64,000 bases of DNA from positions 312,001 through 376,000 of the forward strand of contig RPFO01000167.1 of assembly GCA_009746045.1 (NCBI GenBank). The letters run 5' to 3'. The notes under the pieces are model-generated. The model did no database searches and was not told the DNA's origin. It saw only the letters and a list, made by a program, of their open reading frames with translations. Below, in pieces: positions 54,327 to 64,000 of this stretch (position 1 is the stretch's first letter; the number at the start of each line of letters is the position of its first letter). The DNA comes from Mesostigma viride (taxonomy: Eukaryota > Streptophyta > Mesostigmatophyceae > Mesostigmatales > Mesostigmataceae). Both the position numbers and the translations under genes were made by a program.

Positions 54327-56327
54327 ATCCAATTGCTGCTTTAGTTCCATTGGAGTGAGGGGCTGCCAGAGAAACATGTTTATTACAAATACGTGTTAGG
54401 CACACGTCCAAGCCATTAGCTAACCTAAGAATCTGCAGTTTCTAAGCTAACTAGGCCACACAACAGGGGCCGAAACATCATACCAGTCATAAGGACCTGG
54501 GCCAGTCAAGAGGACCTGGTCTTTGTAACATCCTCATGGCAGCAAGGGTGGGTGGGTGGGAGCTGCAAAGAGGAGTGGTTGTTGCCCCGCCACAACCCTA
54601 AGTATCCACCGTCTACCTAGTCGTAGGTGGGGTGACGGACGCCAGCCCACTGACCAACAGGCCAGTGGCGCCGCGCCGTCCCCGGTCCACAGGACTGCCC
54701 CCGGTCCACAAAACTGGACCCGGTCCACAGTACCGTCCCGGTACCCCCCCCCCCACAACACCGTACCCCCCCCCTAGTACTGGCTACCAAGTCAGACCTG
54801 TCTACTGCGGCCTCCCCTCCCCTTTGAGACTTCCGCAGGTCATAGATAGAACGAGCGTGAGCTCACAAAATCCAATTGCTGCTTTAGTTCCATTGGAGTG
54901 AGGGGCTGCCAGAGAAACATGTTTATTACAAATACGTGTTAGGCACACGTCCAAGCCATTAGCTAACCTAAGAATCTGCAGTTTCTAAGCTAACTAGGCC
55001 ACACAACAGGGGCCGAAATATCATACCAGTCATAAGGACCTGGGCCAGTCAAGAGGACCTGGTCTTTGTAACATCCCGTACCCACTACCTGGCCACTTGG
55101 CCGCAAGCTGTCGTATGGCCCAGACTTCTCGTTGCCCCCCTTGTCCCCTGCCGCTACCAGTGCTTCCATTAAACCAGGCGGCAATACAAGGGGGAAGCCA
55201 AAAGTATCCCCGTAGGGACCCCCACTACGGGGGGGTTCTCACCCATATGGGCACTGCCCTCGGCAGCACCCCTGAAGGTTCGGCAATTCTTTGTACACCT
55301 TTCTTCACAGGCATAGCACCCCCGGCACCCCAATGACGCAGCTGCGTCTGGGATCCGCTATCGCCCCGCCCTAACATCCTTCCCCTTCCCCGCTGTGCAC
55401 CGTCAGTCCCAACAACTCGTCCCCGCTTAAATTACGCGGCACCGACCCCGCCATTCCGACCTGGCCGCCGGCCGCTGTCGCCTCACTTGAAACGAGGAAA
55501 TGCTAGGCTGTTTAGGGTGCTGCCCCCCTGGCGCTGGGGCTGCAGCCACCCCGCTCCTGTGCTGGCCTGGGGGCTCGATTCCCCCTTCTTCCCATGCTCG
55601 TATAGCGCGCTCATGCACTATTCTTGACGATATTCATTAACCAGGCCCAGCGCATTCGATACACAACGAACTTGCCTGCGGCGTATTCCCCCTCCGCCTG
55701 TAGCTGTTGCCACCCTAGCACCACGACTGCCCCGCTTTAGTTGTCCGATCAAGAGTCACTCCCGCGTCTATCCAGACCCCTCCCGCGAGCTCGGGGTGGC
55801 GAGTACAACGGGCGGGTAGAAATAAAACAATCTGGCACTGGCAGCTACCGCCTGCACTTCGAACGGCAAGTTCTTGGGGTGCTGCCGACCCCCGTCGCGC
55901 AGCCGTCATAACCTTAATTAATCCAGGCCCCCGAATAATAATTCGGAGGCCGGTAGCTGTGATTTACATTCGGCACCGCCATAGCAGTGCACACACGCCG
56001 TCAGTGGGCCGTCGACACAGCTGCAAAGAGGAGTGGTTGTTGCCCCGCCACAACCCTAAGTATCCACCGTCTACCTAGTCGTAGGTGGGGTGACGGACGC
56101 CAGCCCACTGACCAACAGGCCAGTGGCGCCGCGCCGTCCCCGGTCCACAGGACTGCCCCCGGTCCACAAAACTGGACCCGGTCCACAGTACCGTCCCCGG
56201 TACCCCCCCCCACAACACCGTACCCCCCCCCCTAGTACTGGCTACCAAGTCAGACCTGTCTACTGCGGCCTCCCCTCCCCTTTGAGACTTCCGCAGGTCA
56301 TAGATAGAACGAGCGTGAGCTCACAAA
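54327..56327 (+). repeat. Interleaved direct repeats A-B-A-B
   Basis: Repeat A (207 bp): 54327-54533 and 54870-55076. Repeat B (308 bp): 54561-54868 and 56019-56327. B contains C/G-rich 'ccccggtccacaggactgcc' blocks and homopolymer C runs. The unit lies between two minisatellite blocks. Between A2 and B2, 55077-56018 has no recognised gene. No target duplication seen. Confidence 0.85.
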
Positions 56328-57829
56328 TTGCAGTTGCCCCTTGCGTGCGCAGTCTATGTATGTGTGTGTGCATGCCGGCCCTTGCGTGCATGGTGTGTGT
56401 ACATGTGTGTGCAGCCGCCCCTTGCGTGCATGGTGGATGTACATGTGCGGGCAGTTGCCCCTTGCGTGCGCGGTGTATGTACATGTGAGTGCAGCCGCCC
56501 CTTGCGTGCGCGGTGTATGTACGTGTGTGTGCAGCCGCCCCGTGGTTGCGCGGTGGATGTACATGTGAGTGCAGCCGTCCCTTCCGTGCATGGTGTGTGT
56601 ACGTGTGTGTGCAGTTGCCCCTTGCGTGCGCAGTGTATGTACGTGTGTGTGCATGCCGGCCCTTGCGTGCATGGTGTATGTACGTGTGTGTGCAGCCGGC
56701 CCTTGCGTGCATGGTGTGTGTACATGTGAGTGCAGCCGGCCCTTGCGTGCGCGGTGTACAGTACGTGTTAATGCAGCCGCCCCTTGCGTGCGCAGTGTAT
56801 GTCCATGTGTGGGCAGTTGCCCCTTGCGTGCGCGGTGTATGTACATGTGAGTGCAGCCGGCCCTTGCGTGCGCGGTGTATGTACGTGTGTGTGCAGTCCC
56901 CCCGTGCGTGCGCGGTGTATGTACATGTGTTTGCACTCGCCCCTTGCGTGCATGGTGTGTGTACGTGTGTGTGCAGTTGCCCCTTGCGTGCGCAGTGTAT
57001 GTACGTGTGTGTGCATGCCGGCCCTTGCGTGCATGGTGTGTGTACGTGTGTGTGCAGTTGCCCCTTGCATGCGCGGTGTATGTACATGTGAGTGCAGCCG
57101 CCCCTTGCGTGCGCAGTGTATGTCCATGTGTGGGCAGTTGCCCCTTGCGTGCGCGGTGTATGTACGTGTGTGTGCAGCCGCCCCTTGCGTGCATGGTGGG
57201 TGTACATGTGAGTGCAGCCGCCCCTTGCGTGCGCGGTGTGTGTACGTGTGTGTGCAGCCGCCCCTTGCGTGCGCGGTGTATGTACGTGTGTGTGCAGCCT
57301 TCCCAAGCGTGCATGGTGTGTGTACGTGTGTGCAGCCGCCCCTTGCGTGCGCGCTGTATGCCAGTGTGTGTGCATGCCGGCCCTTGCGTGCATGGTGTGT
57401 GTAAGTGTGTGTGCAGCAGCCCCTTGCGTGCGCGGTGTAGGTACGTATGTGTGCAGCCGCCCCTGGCGTGCATGGTGTATGTATGTGTGTGTGCAGCCGC
57501 CCCTTGCGTGCGCGGTGGATGTACGTGTGTGTGCAGCCACCCCTTGCGTGCGCGGTGTATGTACATGTGAGTGCCATCGCCCCAAGCGTGCATTGTGTGT
57601 GTAAGTGTGTGTGCAGCAGCCCCTTGCGTGCGCGGTGTATGTACGTGTGTGTGCAGCCGCCCCGTGGTTGCACGGTGGATGTACATGTGAGTGGAGCCGG
57701 TCCTTGCGTGCGCGGTGTATGTACGTGTGTGTGCAGCCGCCCCTTGCGTGCGTGGTGTGTGTACATGTGAGTGCAGCCGCCCCTTGCGTGCGCGGTGTAT
57801 GTACGTGTGTGTGCAGCCGCCCCTTGAGT
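56328..57829 (+). repeat. 40-41 bp minisatellite, block 4
   Basis: About 37 units of the same family in the same orientation. Confidence 0.95.
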
Positions 57830-58700
57830 TGGATGGAGACTAGGGACGACGAACAACTGCGAAAGCTGAGAGCGAATGATGATTGTATTACAATAATACA
57901 ATGAGAGAGCAATGGAAGCTGAGAGCTCAGAATGGAACGTCTGGGCAAACTCGGGTGCTGCGGCACTCCCCAGTGCTACGCCTATATGCCTATGGCGGTG
58001 CTACCTGCAGCACACGACCAGTGGACAACTGTACACTGCAATGCCATGCGACCACGTCACTAGCAACCAGCTAAGACTCGGCCCGTCAGGCCCGGCTACA
58101 CCGGACCTGGCGGGTCGAGCTAGCACCTAGGAACAGTCTGGCACTAACCGCACATCGGTCCACATGACACCTCAGTACCGTACACCCTGCCGTACTGTAC
58201 TGAGGTGTCCCGCTCAGCCGCGGTAGGCAATACGCGGCGCGCAGGCCGGAAATCCGTGTGTCAGCCTAAGCATCTCATCTAACTCCCATTATGTTTTCCT
58301 TTCAGGTTGAAGGCTAGCGACTTCAAGCCTGACCCTGCCCAGCTAGGAGACTGACTCCAAGCTGACTGAGGTGCTGAGCAACTGACACCCATACTGCAAC
58401 ATCTGGACTGAAAAAGATGGGCCCCAGAACTCGTGCAATACTTGTGATGGCATCACGTTTAGCTCAACATGCCCGGGGAGTTCCTCCTCCTCGCGAGCTC
58501 ACAAGGGAGATAGCTATGCCTGTCTGCCTATCCAGGGAGTGCATCACCAGCCAAGAGAGCCATTGTAAAAAATGCCAAGGTAACCGTTTAAGAGGTTCCA
58601 TGTTGTTCCATCATCATCGCCCACTCAGAGAAAAATACCCAGCCAGGCTGGGTCAACTGAGCTCAGGTTACCTGCAACCTGAGGAGTGACAGTGGACAGG
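57830..58700. other. Unrecognised region with a hairpin
   Basis: No gene recognised. A hairpin 'cctcagtaccgtac...gtactgtactgagg' is at about 58152-58202. An open stretch at 58417-58689 has no known motif. 'ttttcctttcag' at about 58293 could be a splice acceptor, but no exon is supported. Confidence 0.35.
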
Positions 58701-59265
58701 TTTATTGCACCCTGCACTGTCCATGTTGTACCTGCACAACATGTGAGGACCAGCCACCCCTGCCCTGCACAGAGGGGGCTGAAGTCCGAGTGACAGGTGA
58801 CAGGACTATGACATCCTGGACCTGGCCACATTGCACCTGCACAACGTGGGAGACCAGCCACCCCTGCCCTGCACATGGGTGACTGAAGTCCTGGTGACAG
58901 GTGACAGGAATATTTCATCCTGCACCTGTGCTGAGCACGTTGTACTAGACAACATGACAGCACCCATGCCTTTACTGCCACTGAACAGTAAGGCCAGGTG
59001 GCCCAGGATATCCACAGTGAACTGGGGTCCTGGGTAACCACCTGTCAAGGGAGCTTTGACCCTCCACTTGAATGGGGGCACCTGAGCCACTGAGCTCAAG
59101 GCCATCCACCAAGGCATACGCCCTAGGGAAAAAGGTGTGAGATACATCCCATGCCCACCTATGAAGGTGTGCATAACGAAATTCCATGGTGTTGAAAAAT
59201 CAAAACAGATTTTATTGGGCATAGGGCACGCAGATGTATGAAAACAGACTCCAACCAACCCCCCT
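58701..59265 (-). repeat. Probable 3' LTR of the Copia-type element
   Basis: Lies after RNase H on the minus strand. A polypurine-like tract (minus: AAGGGGGGT, about 59262-59270) precedes a TGG start, and AATAAAA (about 59210) is a possible poly(A) signal. Contains a two-copy repeat of about 100 bp (58708-58804 / 58805-58908). The far boundary is not determined. Confidence 0.4.
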
Positions 59266-59345
59266 TGCTGGAAGCCACAACCTACCCCTTGGACCTGCCC
59301 AAGGGGTACTGGGTGACCTAGGCGGCCCTGGTGAACAGGACCCTG

Positions 59346-59897
59346 CTAGGCGTCCCCCCTATGGGGCAGGGTTGCCTGCTTGCCATAGGGGTTCATCAAG
59401 TGGTACAACAGCTGATATTGTTCAGCTGCCTGCTGAGGCACTTTAGTGAGTGCATCAGCAGCGTTGTGTTTGTCCTCCACGTGACGGGTGGACTCCCAGT
59501 AGGTGGACTCCTGTTTCAGGACCACCCAGTCAAGATCAGTGTGGACAGCATAGGGGTTAGCAAGGAAACTGAGGACTGACTGACTGTCAGTGAGCAAGTG
59601 TGCCACCACCCCAGCATTGCTGCCTGCTTGCATCTGCAACCAAACCAGCACATGATTCAAGTACCTGGCATGAAGCACTGCTGACACCACTGCCCTGCAC
59701 TCAGCAGCATTGCTGCTGACAGCCTTGCGTCTATGCAACCGGCTGTACCATGAAATGAGAGACAAGGGTGCATCATCATTCTGCACAAAATACAAGCCTG
59801 ACTCCCTTGCCTGCATCTTGGTAATCTGCCTGGACTCCATGGAACTATCCATCATAGCTTGGATGTGAATGGTTTTGTGGAGATCCAAGGAGTGCAA
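59346..59897 (-). pseudogene. Copia-type RNase H
   Basis: Contains LISWYSRLHRRKAV, SSNAAECRAVVSAV, LLTDSQSVLSF and NAADALTK: the RNase H domain usual at the end of Copia Pol, which removes RNA during reverse transcription. It is one frame away from the RT (overlap 59852-59897), so a shift separates them. Confidence 0.8.
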
Positions 59898-60790
59898 GAT
59901 AAGGGGAGGGCCTCCTGGAGAGTTTTGGTGATGGCTTTGTGACCTACTTGCATCAAGACATCATCATCAACTCTGCTAACCACAGCCAGGTGAGGTGCAC
60001 ACGTTGAGCACAACCACCCCAGCTTGCCTCTAATGGTAGGACAGGCTCCAGGTTTGATTTTTGTTTGCAAAACCTCCAAGCAGCTGTGCATGTAATCATT
60101 GGGAGAGTAGAGTGCACACACCCACTGGTTTTGATGCTGCTGGAGTTGTAACATTGTGCCACAAAATTTTATGGCAGTGGTGCCCAGCTCTACTTGCTTG
60201 CCAATCTCAAAATGCTGTGACACTTGTTGAATAAAATCATCCACAGCACGCCTTGGCCCAGCAATCAGCTGATCATCCCCATGCCACACAAAGGTGAGAA
60301 TGCCATGAGGGTGTGGGACCACAAAGAAGCAAGGGTCTATGTCATCATATCTAGCCCCTAACTTTTCAAACACAGCCTGAGCTGACATCCTGAAAATGCG
60401 AGGAGCTGATTGCAGCCCTTCAACACCTATGTTAGCTTTCAGGTACTGCTGAGGGATGTGTTTTGCCCAAACTCTGGGAGTGGAGACTACGTACACCTGA
60501 CCATGCCACACTTGTTGTGCTATCTCAGGTGAGCCTTTCAGGAAAGCCCTTTTAATGTCTGTAGCCTTACATACATAGTCATCCCCATCATTGAGATGAC
60601 CCACAAAGACAGACAGCAAGATTTTTAGGGATGTTTGCTGAATGCCTGGCGTGTACAACTCTGCCTCTGTCAGATCAGTGGTGCCCTTGAACTCTGTCAC
60701 ACAAGGTCTAGCATGAAAATGACTGACCCATCTGCTGCTGGCTTATGTTTACACACAAACTTCAGGCGCAAGTGCTTGCACCCTGCAGGC
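59852..60790 (-). pseudogene. Copia-type reverse transcriptase
   Basis: RT with KATDIKRAFLKGS (motif A region), YDDIDPCFFV, the catalytic FVWHGDDQLIAG (usual YVDD changed to HGDD) and GKLGWLCSTCAPHLA. Its N-terminus (RLKFVCKHKPAADGS) is read in the frame of the upstream protein, with a one-base shift near 60715-60725. The block is shorter than usual between motif A and motif C. Confidence 0.8.
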
Positions 60791-62153
60791 TTTTTGTCAA
60801 TAGGTGTGACAGGGGAGTATGAGAAGGACTAAGAGGATCTGGCACTACCCATTCTTCCCTGGCCTTGTTAAAGGCCTCCACCCATTTTAGGAATCCTATG
60901 TGTGTGCGACAGTCTTGCTCTATCTGTTCATAAGAAAGAGGAGACATTTTAGCCACATCATGCTTGCCCAATCCAAATGAGTTGGGATGAAGTTTTTGGT
61001 TGTGAACCAGGTCTGCCACACAGGGTTCTTGCCCTGGGGCATACTTGGGTGTAGCAAATTTTACAGAAGCAATGTTGGTGTTAAGAAGTTTTTCAAGAGA
61101 AATTTTGAAATGATTCAGATCAACACCACCCATGTCCTGGATGGATAGTCTATCACTGGATATGAGGACACCAGGGTAACAGAGAAAAGGATCCCCCAAC
61201 AAAGCATTCCCTTTATAACCTTCCAATACCTGAAAAGGAGTGGGGATACCGAGTATAGTCAACATGACCTGACCTAATACCTTGAGGGATGACTGCCCTG
61301 AGAAATCAGCCACATGGTGCCAGGGTGAAGGTTCCAAAGGCAAATGGGGCACAGCCAGGGCACTGATAATGCTGACCTGGGCTTGTGTGTCCACTGCAAC
61401 CATAAATGGGCTATTGTCATTCTGCCCAACCTTCCCCACCTTAGCTGATCCTGCAGCAGTTTGAGCTTTGGCTCTATGAGCTGCTTGTAAAATGCGAACA
61501 GCGTCTGCTAGGCTGCGTTTGGAAGGTGCAGCTAGTGGCTGAGCTATGTTCACACTTGTAGAGGTGATAGGTTGCTGATCACCTGTTTTGCCAATGTGAC
61601 CCTCTGCTGCAGGGGGCCAATCCTGCAGTGACTGCCTGCAATCATCAAGGGTGACCTGGGTGTCACAGTGGGTGTGGCTCTCACACTCACCAGTGGGTGT
61701 TCCAAACAACCACTCACTGGGCAACGCTGGGATGCCAGGCAACTGTACAGGGCTGTCGGCCAACAGCTCTTCCTCCTCTGCCACGTCTGACACAGTTGGA
61801 AAATACAATTTCATCCTGTGAGGTGAACACCTGTGAATTTTTCCCGTGTCATTGTGTTTAACTAACACTGTCCTGCCAGTGGTGTTAAACTTTAGGATGG
61901 TGGCTGGCCCATGCCAGGTACCCACCTTGCCTAGTCCCGACTCCTTGTAGAATAGGACCTGATCCCCTTCTCTGAAGGTGGGACGTGGATGCTTTGCATC
62001 CTTGACAGCTAACCTGCTAGCTGTCTGTGCTCGCTGTGCGTTGTAGAGGGCTAGTACCTCAGGTGGATAAATGCCTGCATGCAATCCATCTGGTGTAATG
62101 ACCACCCCTTGTGGGGTTTTCATGAGTGGCCTCCTGTTGAGGACTTGGCACAA
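60762..62153 (-). pseudogene. Copia-type Pol: integrase C-terminus and protease-like domain
   Basis: First part: REGDQVLFYKES, WHGPATILKFN and RCSPHRMKLYFP, an integrase C-terminal fold. A 150-residue linker follows. Then a retropepsin-like domain, VAVDTQAQVSII with the late motif ALLGDPFL. The active-site triplet is DTQ instead of DTG/DSG. It continues to RT through a region ending WVVPDPLSPSH. Order integrase-protease-RT is not that of standard Copia (protease before integrase). Confidence 0.65.
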
Positions 62154-63086
62154 CCTGGTGGACCACAGAGCTCTGTCAGCATAGACCCACTGTCAGCCAG
62201 CAGATTGCCATCTTCTTTGGCTACAAGGGTTTTAATGGACCTGATGGCCCTTTCAATAATGCCTTGCCTCTCATGATCTTCTAGCCCAGCCAGATCAATA
62301 GCCTCACACCCTGGTTCATTGGCAAGACATGTGAACTGCTGATCCAGTAACAATGCCTCCACAGGGTAGTACCTGGCCTGAGCAATCAAGAGAGCCCTGA
62401 GCAACTGTGTCTTGTCCATTCCAGGTAATGGTTCAATGGTTGTGTACCTTGACCATGCATCTTTAAGTGCCAAGTAAGATTGTCCTTTGATATGAAAGAC
62501 ATCTCCTACCACCCTGCCCTTGCTCTTAGGTGGGGTAGCTACATGCCACTTAGGGGGTTTGGGTGCATTGAACTGACAATGCTGGCAGTGGGATCTGACC
62601 ACCTGGCATGCACGTCTGAGTGCTGCCCCCCCTATTGCTGCTGCCACCACCTCTGCACTCACTTCATGCCCATAAAGGAAATGCAACTGCAAAGCAAGCT
62701 CCTGAAAACTGATCTGAGCATCCTCTGCTGGGGACACTCTGCACACCTTGGGAACCATAGATGTGAAGGTTGGTTTAGAGACATAATCTTCTGAAACCAG
62801 CTGTAGCACCTTTCCAGAACTGCTCACTGCTCTGACAGTGGGGCATGCAGATGAAAGAGGTGAAGCAGGCACACTCAAGCCAGCATGAGAGGGAGACTCA
62901 CACTTCTTGCCGTAAGGAGGCCGCTTGCAGTCCTTGGGGTCACCGTGGGGCGGCCCGTGGCACTTGTGGCACAGGACGTCCAAATGCCCCAGCTCGTCCA
63001 CGTTCTTGCGGCAGGTGGGCCGCAGGTGGTACTTCATGCCACAGCGGGTGCACCGCTGAGAAGACTTGTCCTCCTTGTCCTGCTTC

Positions 63087-63151
<65 letters not shown>

Positions 63152-64000
63152 GCTGTTGTTGTTGTTGTTGCTGGAGCTGCCCCCCTTGGAGGGAGACTGC
63201 CCCTTACCCTTGCCCTTGCCCCAGCCCCTGCCCTTGCCCTTGCCCTTGCCCTTGCCCTTGCCCTTAAACATTTGTCCCAGCAGGGACTTGACTTCTGCCA
63301 TAGTGACAGGTCTCTTGCTCCTGTCTTCCCTCTCCCTATCCTCCTCCTCCCTCTCTTCCCCCCTGACCCTCTTTACAGAGGTGCCCATGGCCCCCTGGCT
63401 AAGGGGAGCCAAGGCCAGCTTGATATAATCCAATGCCTCCTTCATGTCCTCCCAGTACTTTGCCATTCCTGTTGCAAGCATAGCGTAGGTGTTTTTGTCA
63501 AGTTTGAGTTTCTCAAGGAAGGAACGCAGCAAGAACTTGTGATCTAGCTGCTGGACATCAGGACGTGCTTTGATGGCTAGCTCATATTTCTTTGTCTCAG
63601 CCACATAGTCCACTGATGTGACCCTGTATTCCTCTACCCACCTGAATGCCCCATAGATGTCCACAGATGAGGGGGTGGAGAGGAGGTCAGTTAGCTCCTT
63701 CATGAAAGCCTCCCAAACTGCCCTAGCCTGCGTGTCCTGCCACTTGGGATACCTACGCTGGAAGACAAGAATGAGATTCTGAATCTGAGAAGAGGACTGA
63801 TGGTAGAAATCCCCCTGCATGAGAGATCCAAACCAATTCTTGACATTCAGTTCCTCCCTAGCCAGCTGCAGAGAGAGAAGTGCATGATTCCCCTGCTCCC
63901 TAGTATACCCCTCAGGCAGCCCCCTGACATTAATCCTATCCACAGGACGGTTTTCATTGTAAGTGGGCAACCTAGAGGGGGATGCAGGGGAGAGATGGTG
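62120..64000 (-). pseudogene. Copia-type Gag and integrase core, partial at window edge
   Basis: Open to the window end (64000), so the start is not seen. Order: Gag capsid region (WFGSLMQGDFY, VWEAFMKELTDLL), an acidic-basic segment, a Gly/Lys repeat (KGKGKGKGKG), a poly-Asn run from (GTT)n at about 63087-63172, a CCHC knuckle CTRCGMKYHLRPTC and a second Cys/His cluster CHKCHGPPHGDPKDC. Then integrase: HFLYGHEVSAE with CQHCQF (HHCC), GDVFHI (first Asp), LLLDQQFTC (second Asp), GIIERAIRSIKT (Glu). The frame ends at 62120, overlapping the next block, so either a programmed or a mutational shift. Confidence 0.8.
63087..63172 (-). repeat. (GTT)n / poly-Asn microsatellite in gag
   Basis: About 28 GTT units, coding for Asn on the minus strand with one Ser interruption. 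Confidence 0.95.

Noticed and set aside
49306-54399. Very long Cys-rich and His/Thr-rich reading frames on both strands
   Set aside because: All six frames are open across a 40-41 bp tandem repeat; no start context, domains or frame preference. Treated as minisatellite.
55565-55605. tRNA gene at a ggctcgattcccc box
   Set aside because: Only a T-arm-like stretch; no acceptor or anticodon pairing upstream.
54561-56327. LTR retrotransposon with repeat B as its LTRs
   Set aside because: Ends are not TG...CA, no target duplication, and no coding sequence between the two copies.
49496-57829. CRISPR array
   Set aside because: Units are contiguous tandem repeats with no unique spacers, and the genome is eukaryotic.

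Overview
The window is nuclear DNA from a eukaryotic alga, most likely of the green lineage. The evidence is a GC-rich, intron-containing nuclear gene for a chloroplast-targeted LCIB-type (theta) carbonic anhydrase, non-LTR and Penelope-like retroelements, LTR elements, DNA transposons and a plastid-type tRNA-Ser relic. No bacterial operon structure is seen. I cannot name the species.

The only host gene I recognise is the LCIB-like gene on the minus strand. It is present twice: 9494-12623 (three exons, intact, two tandem theta-CA domains after a transit peptide) and 26215-29337 (same structure, but one G is missing from a G-run, so the second domain is out of frame). The two copies sit in a segmental duplication of about 7 kb (about 8.75-18.4 kb and 24.5-31.4 kb). 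Each copy gained different insertions later, so each serves as the empty-site control for the other. Copy 1 carries a 3.3-kb hAT-type element with an exact 8-bp target duplication and a 484-bp TIR element. Copy 2 carries a C-rich insertion of about 970 bp and a double palindrome.

Almost everything else is nested transposons. 1-8.6 kb: a minus-strand LINE (endonuclease-RT) cut by a plus-strand element that encodes only an ORF1-like protein, then fragments of other LINEs and a Penelope-like element. 17.3-24.5 kb: a 2-kb unclassified repeat, a chimeric LINE, LINE 3' ends and an inverted LTR. 31.4-33.2 kb: a Penelope-like RT. 33.85-43.8 kb: two overlapping Gypsy-type elements whose LTRs carry a conserved spliced coding exon; the pol region was hit by three dated retro-insertions with 11-14 bp target duplications. 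59.3-64 kb: a Copia-type element on the minus strand with an unusual order (gag, integrase, protease-like, RT, RNase H). Several LINE families end in a small hairpin followed by a TTAA-type tail.

45-57.8 kb holds what I consider the most novel material: two giant composite palindromes (1,032 and 882 bp) and one related short element. Each composite is built as palindrome-spacer-palindrome-inverted spacer-palindrome, ends in AGTTA...TAACT, and is flanked by a perfect 5-bp target duplication. Every spacer carries a tRNA-like 3' half with the identical B-box GGTTCGAATCC. Two of the three elements lie in a 40-41 bp minisatellite (about 130 units) that is open in all six reading frames.

I saw no CRISPR array, rRNA gene or intact tRNA gene.
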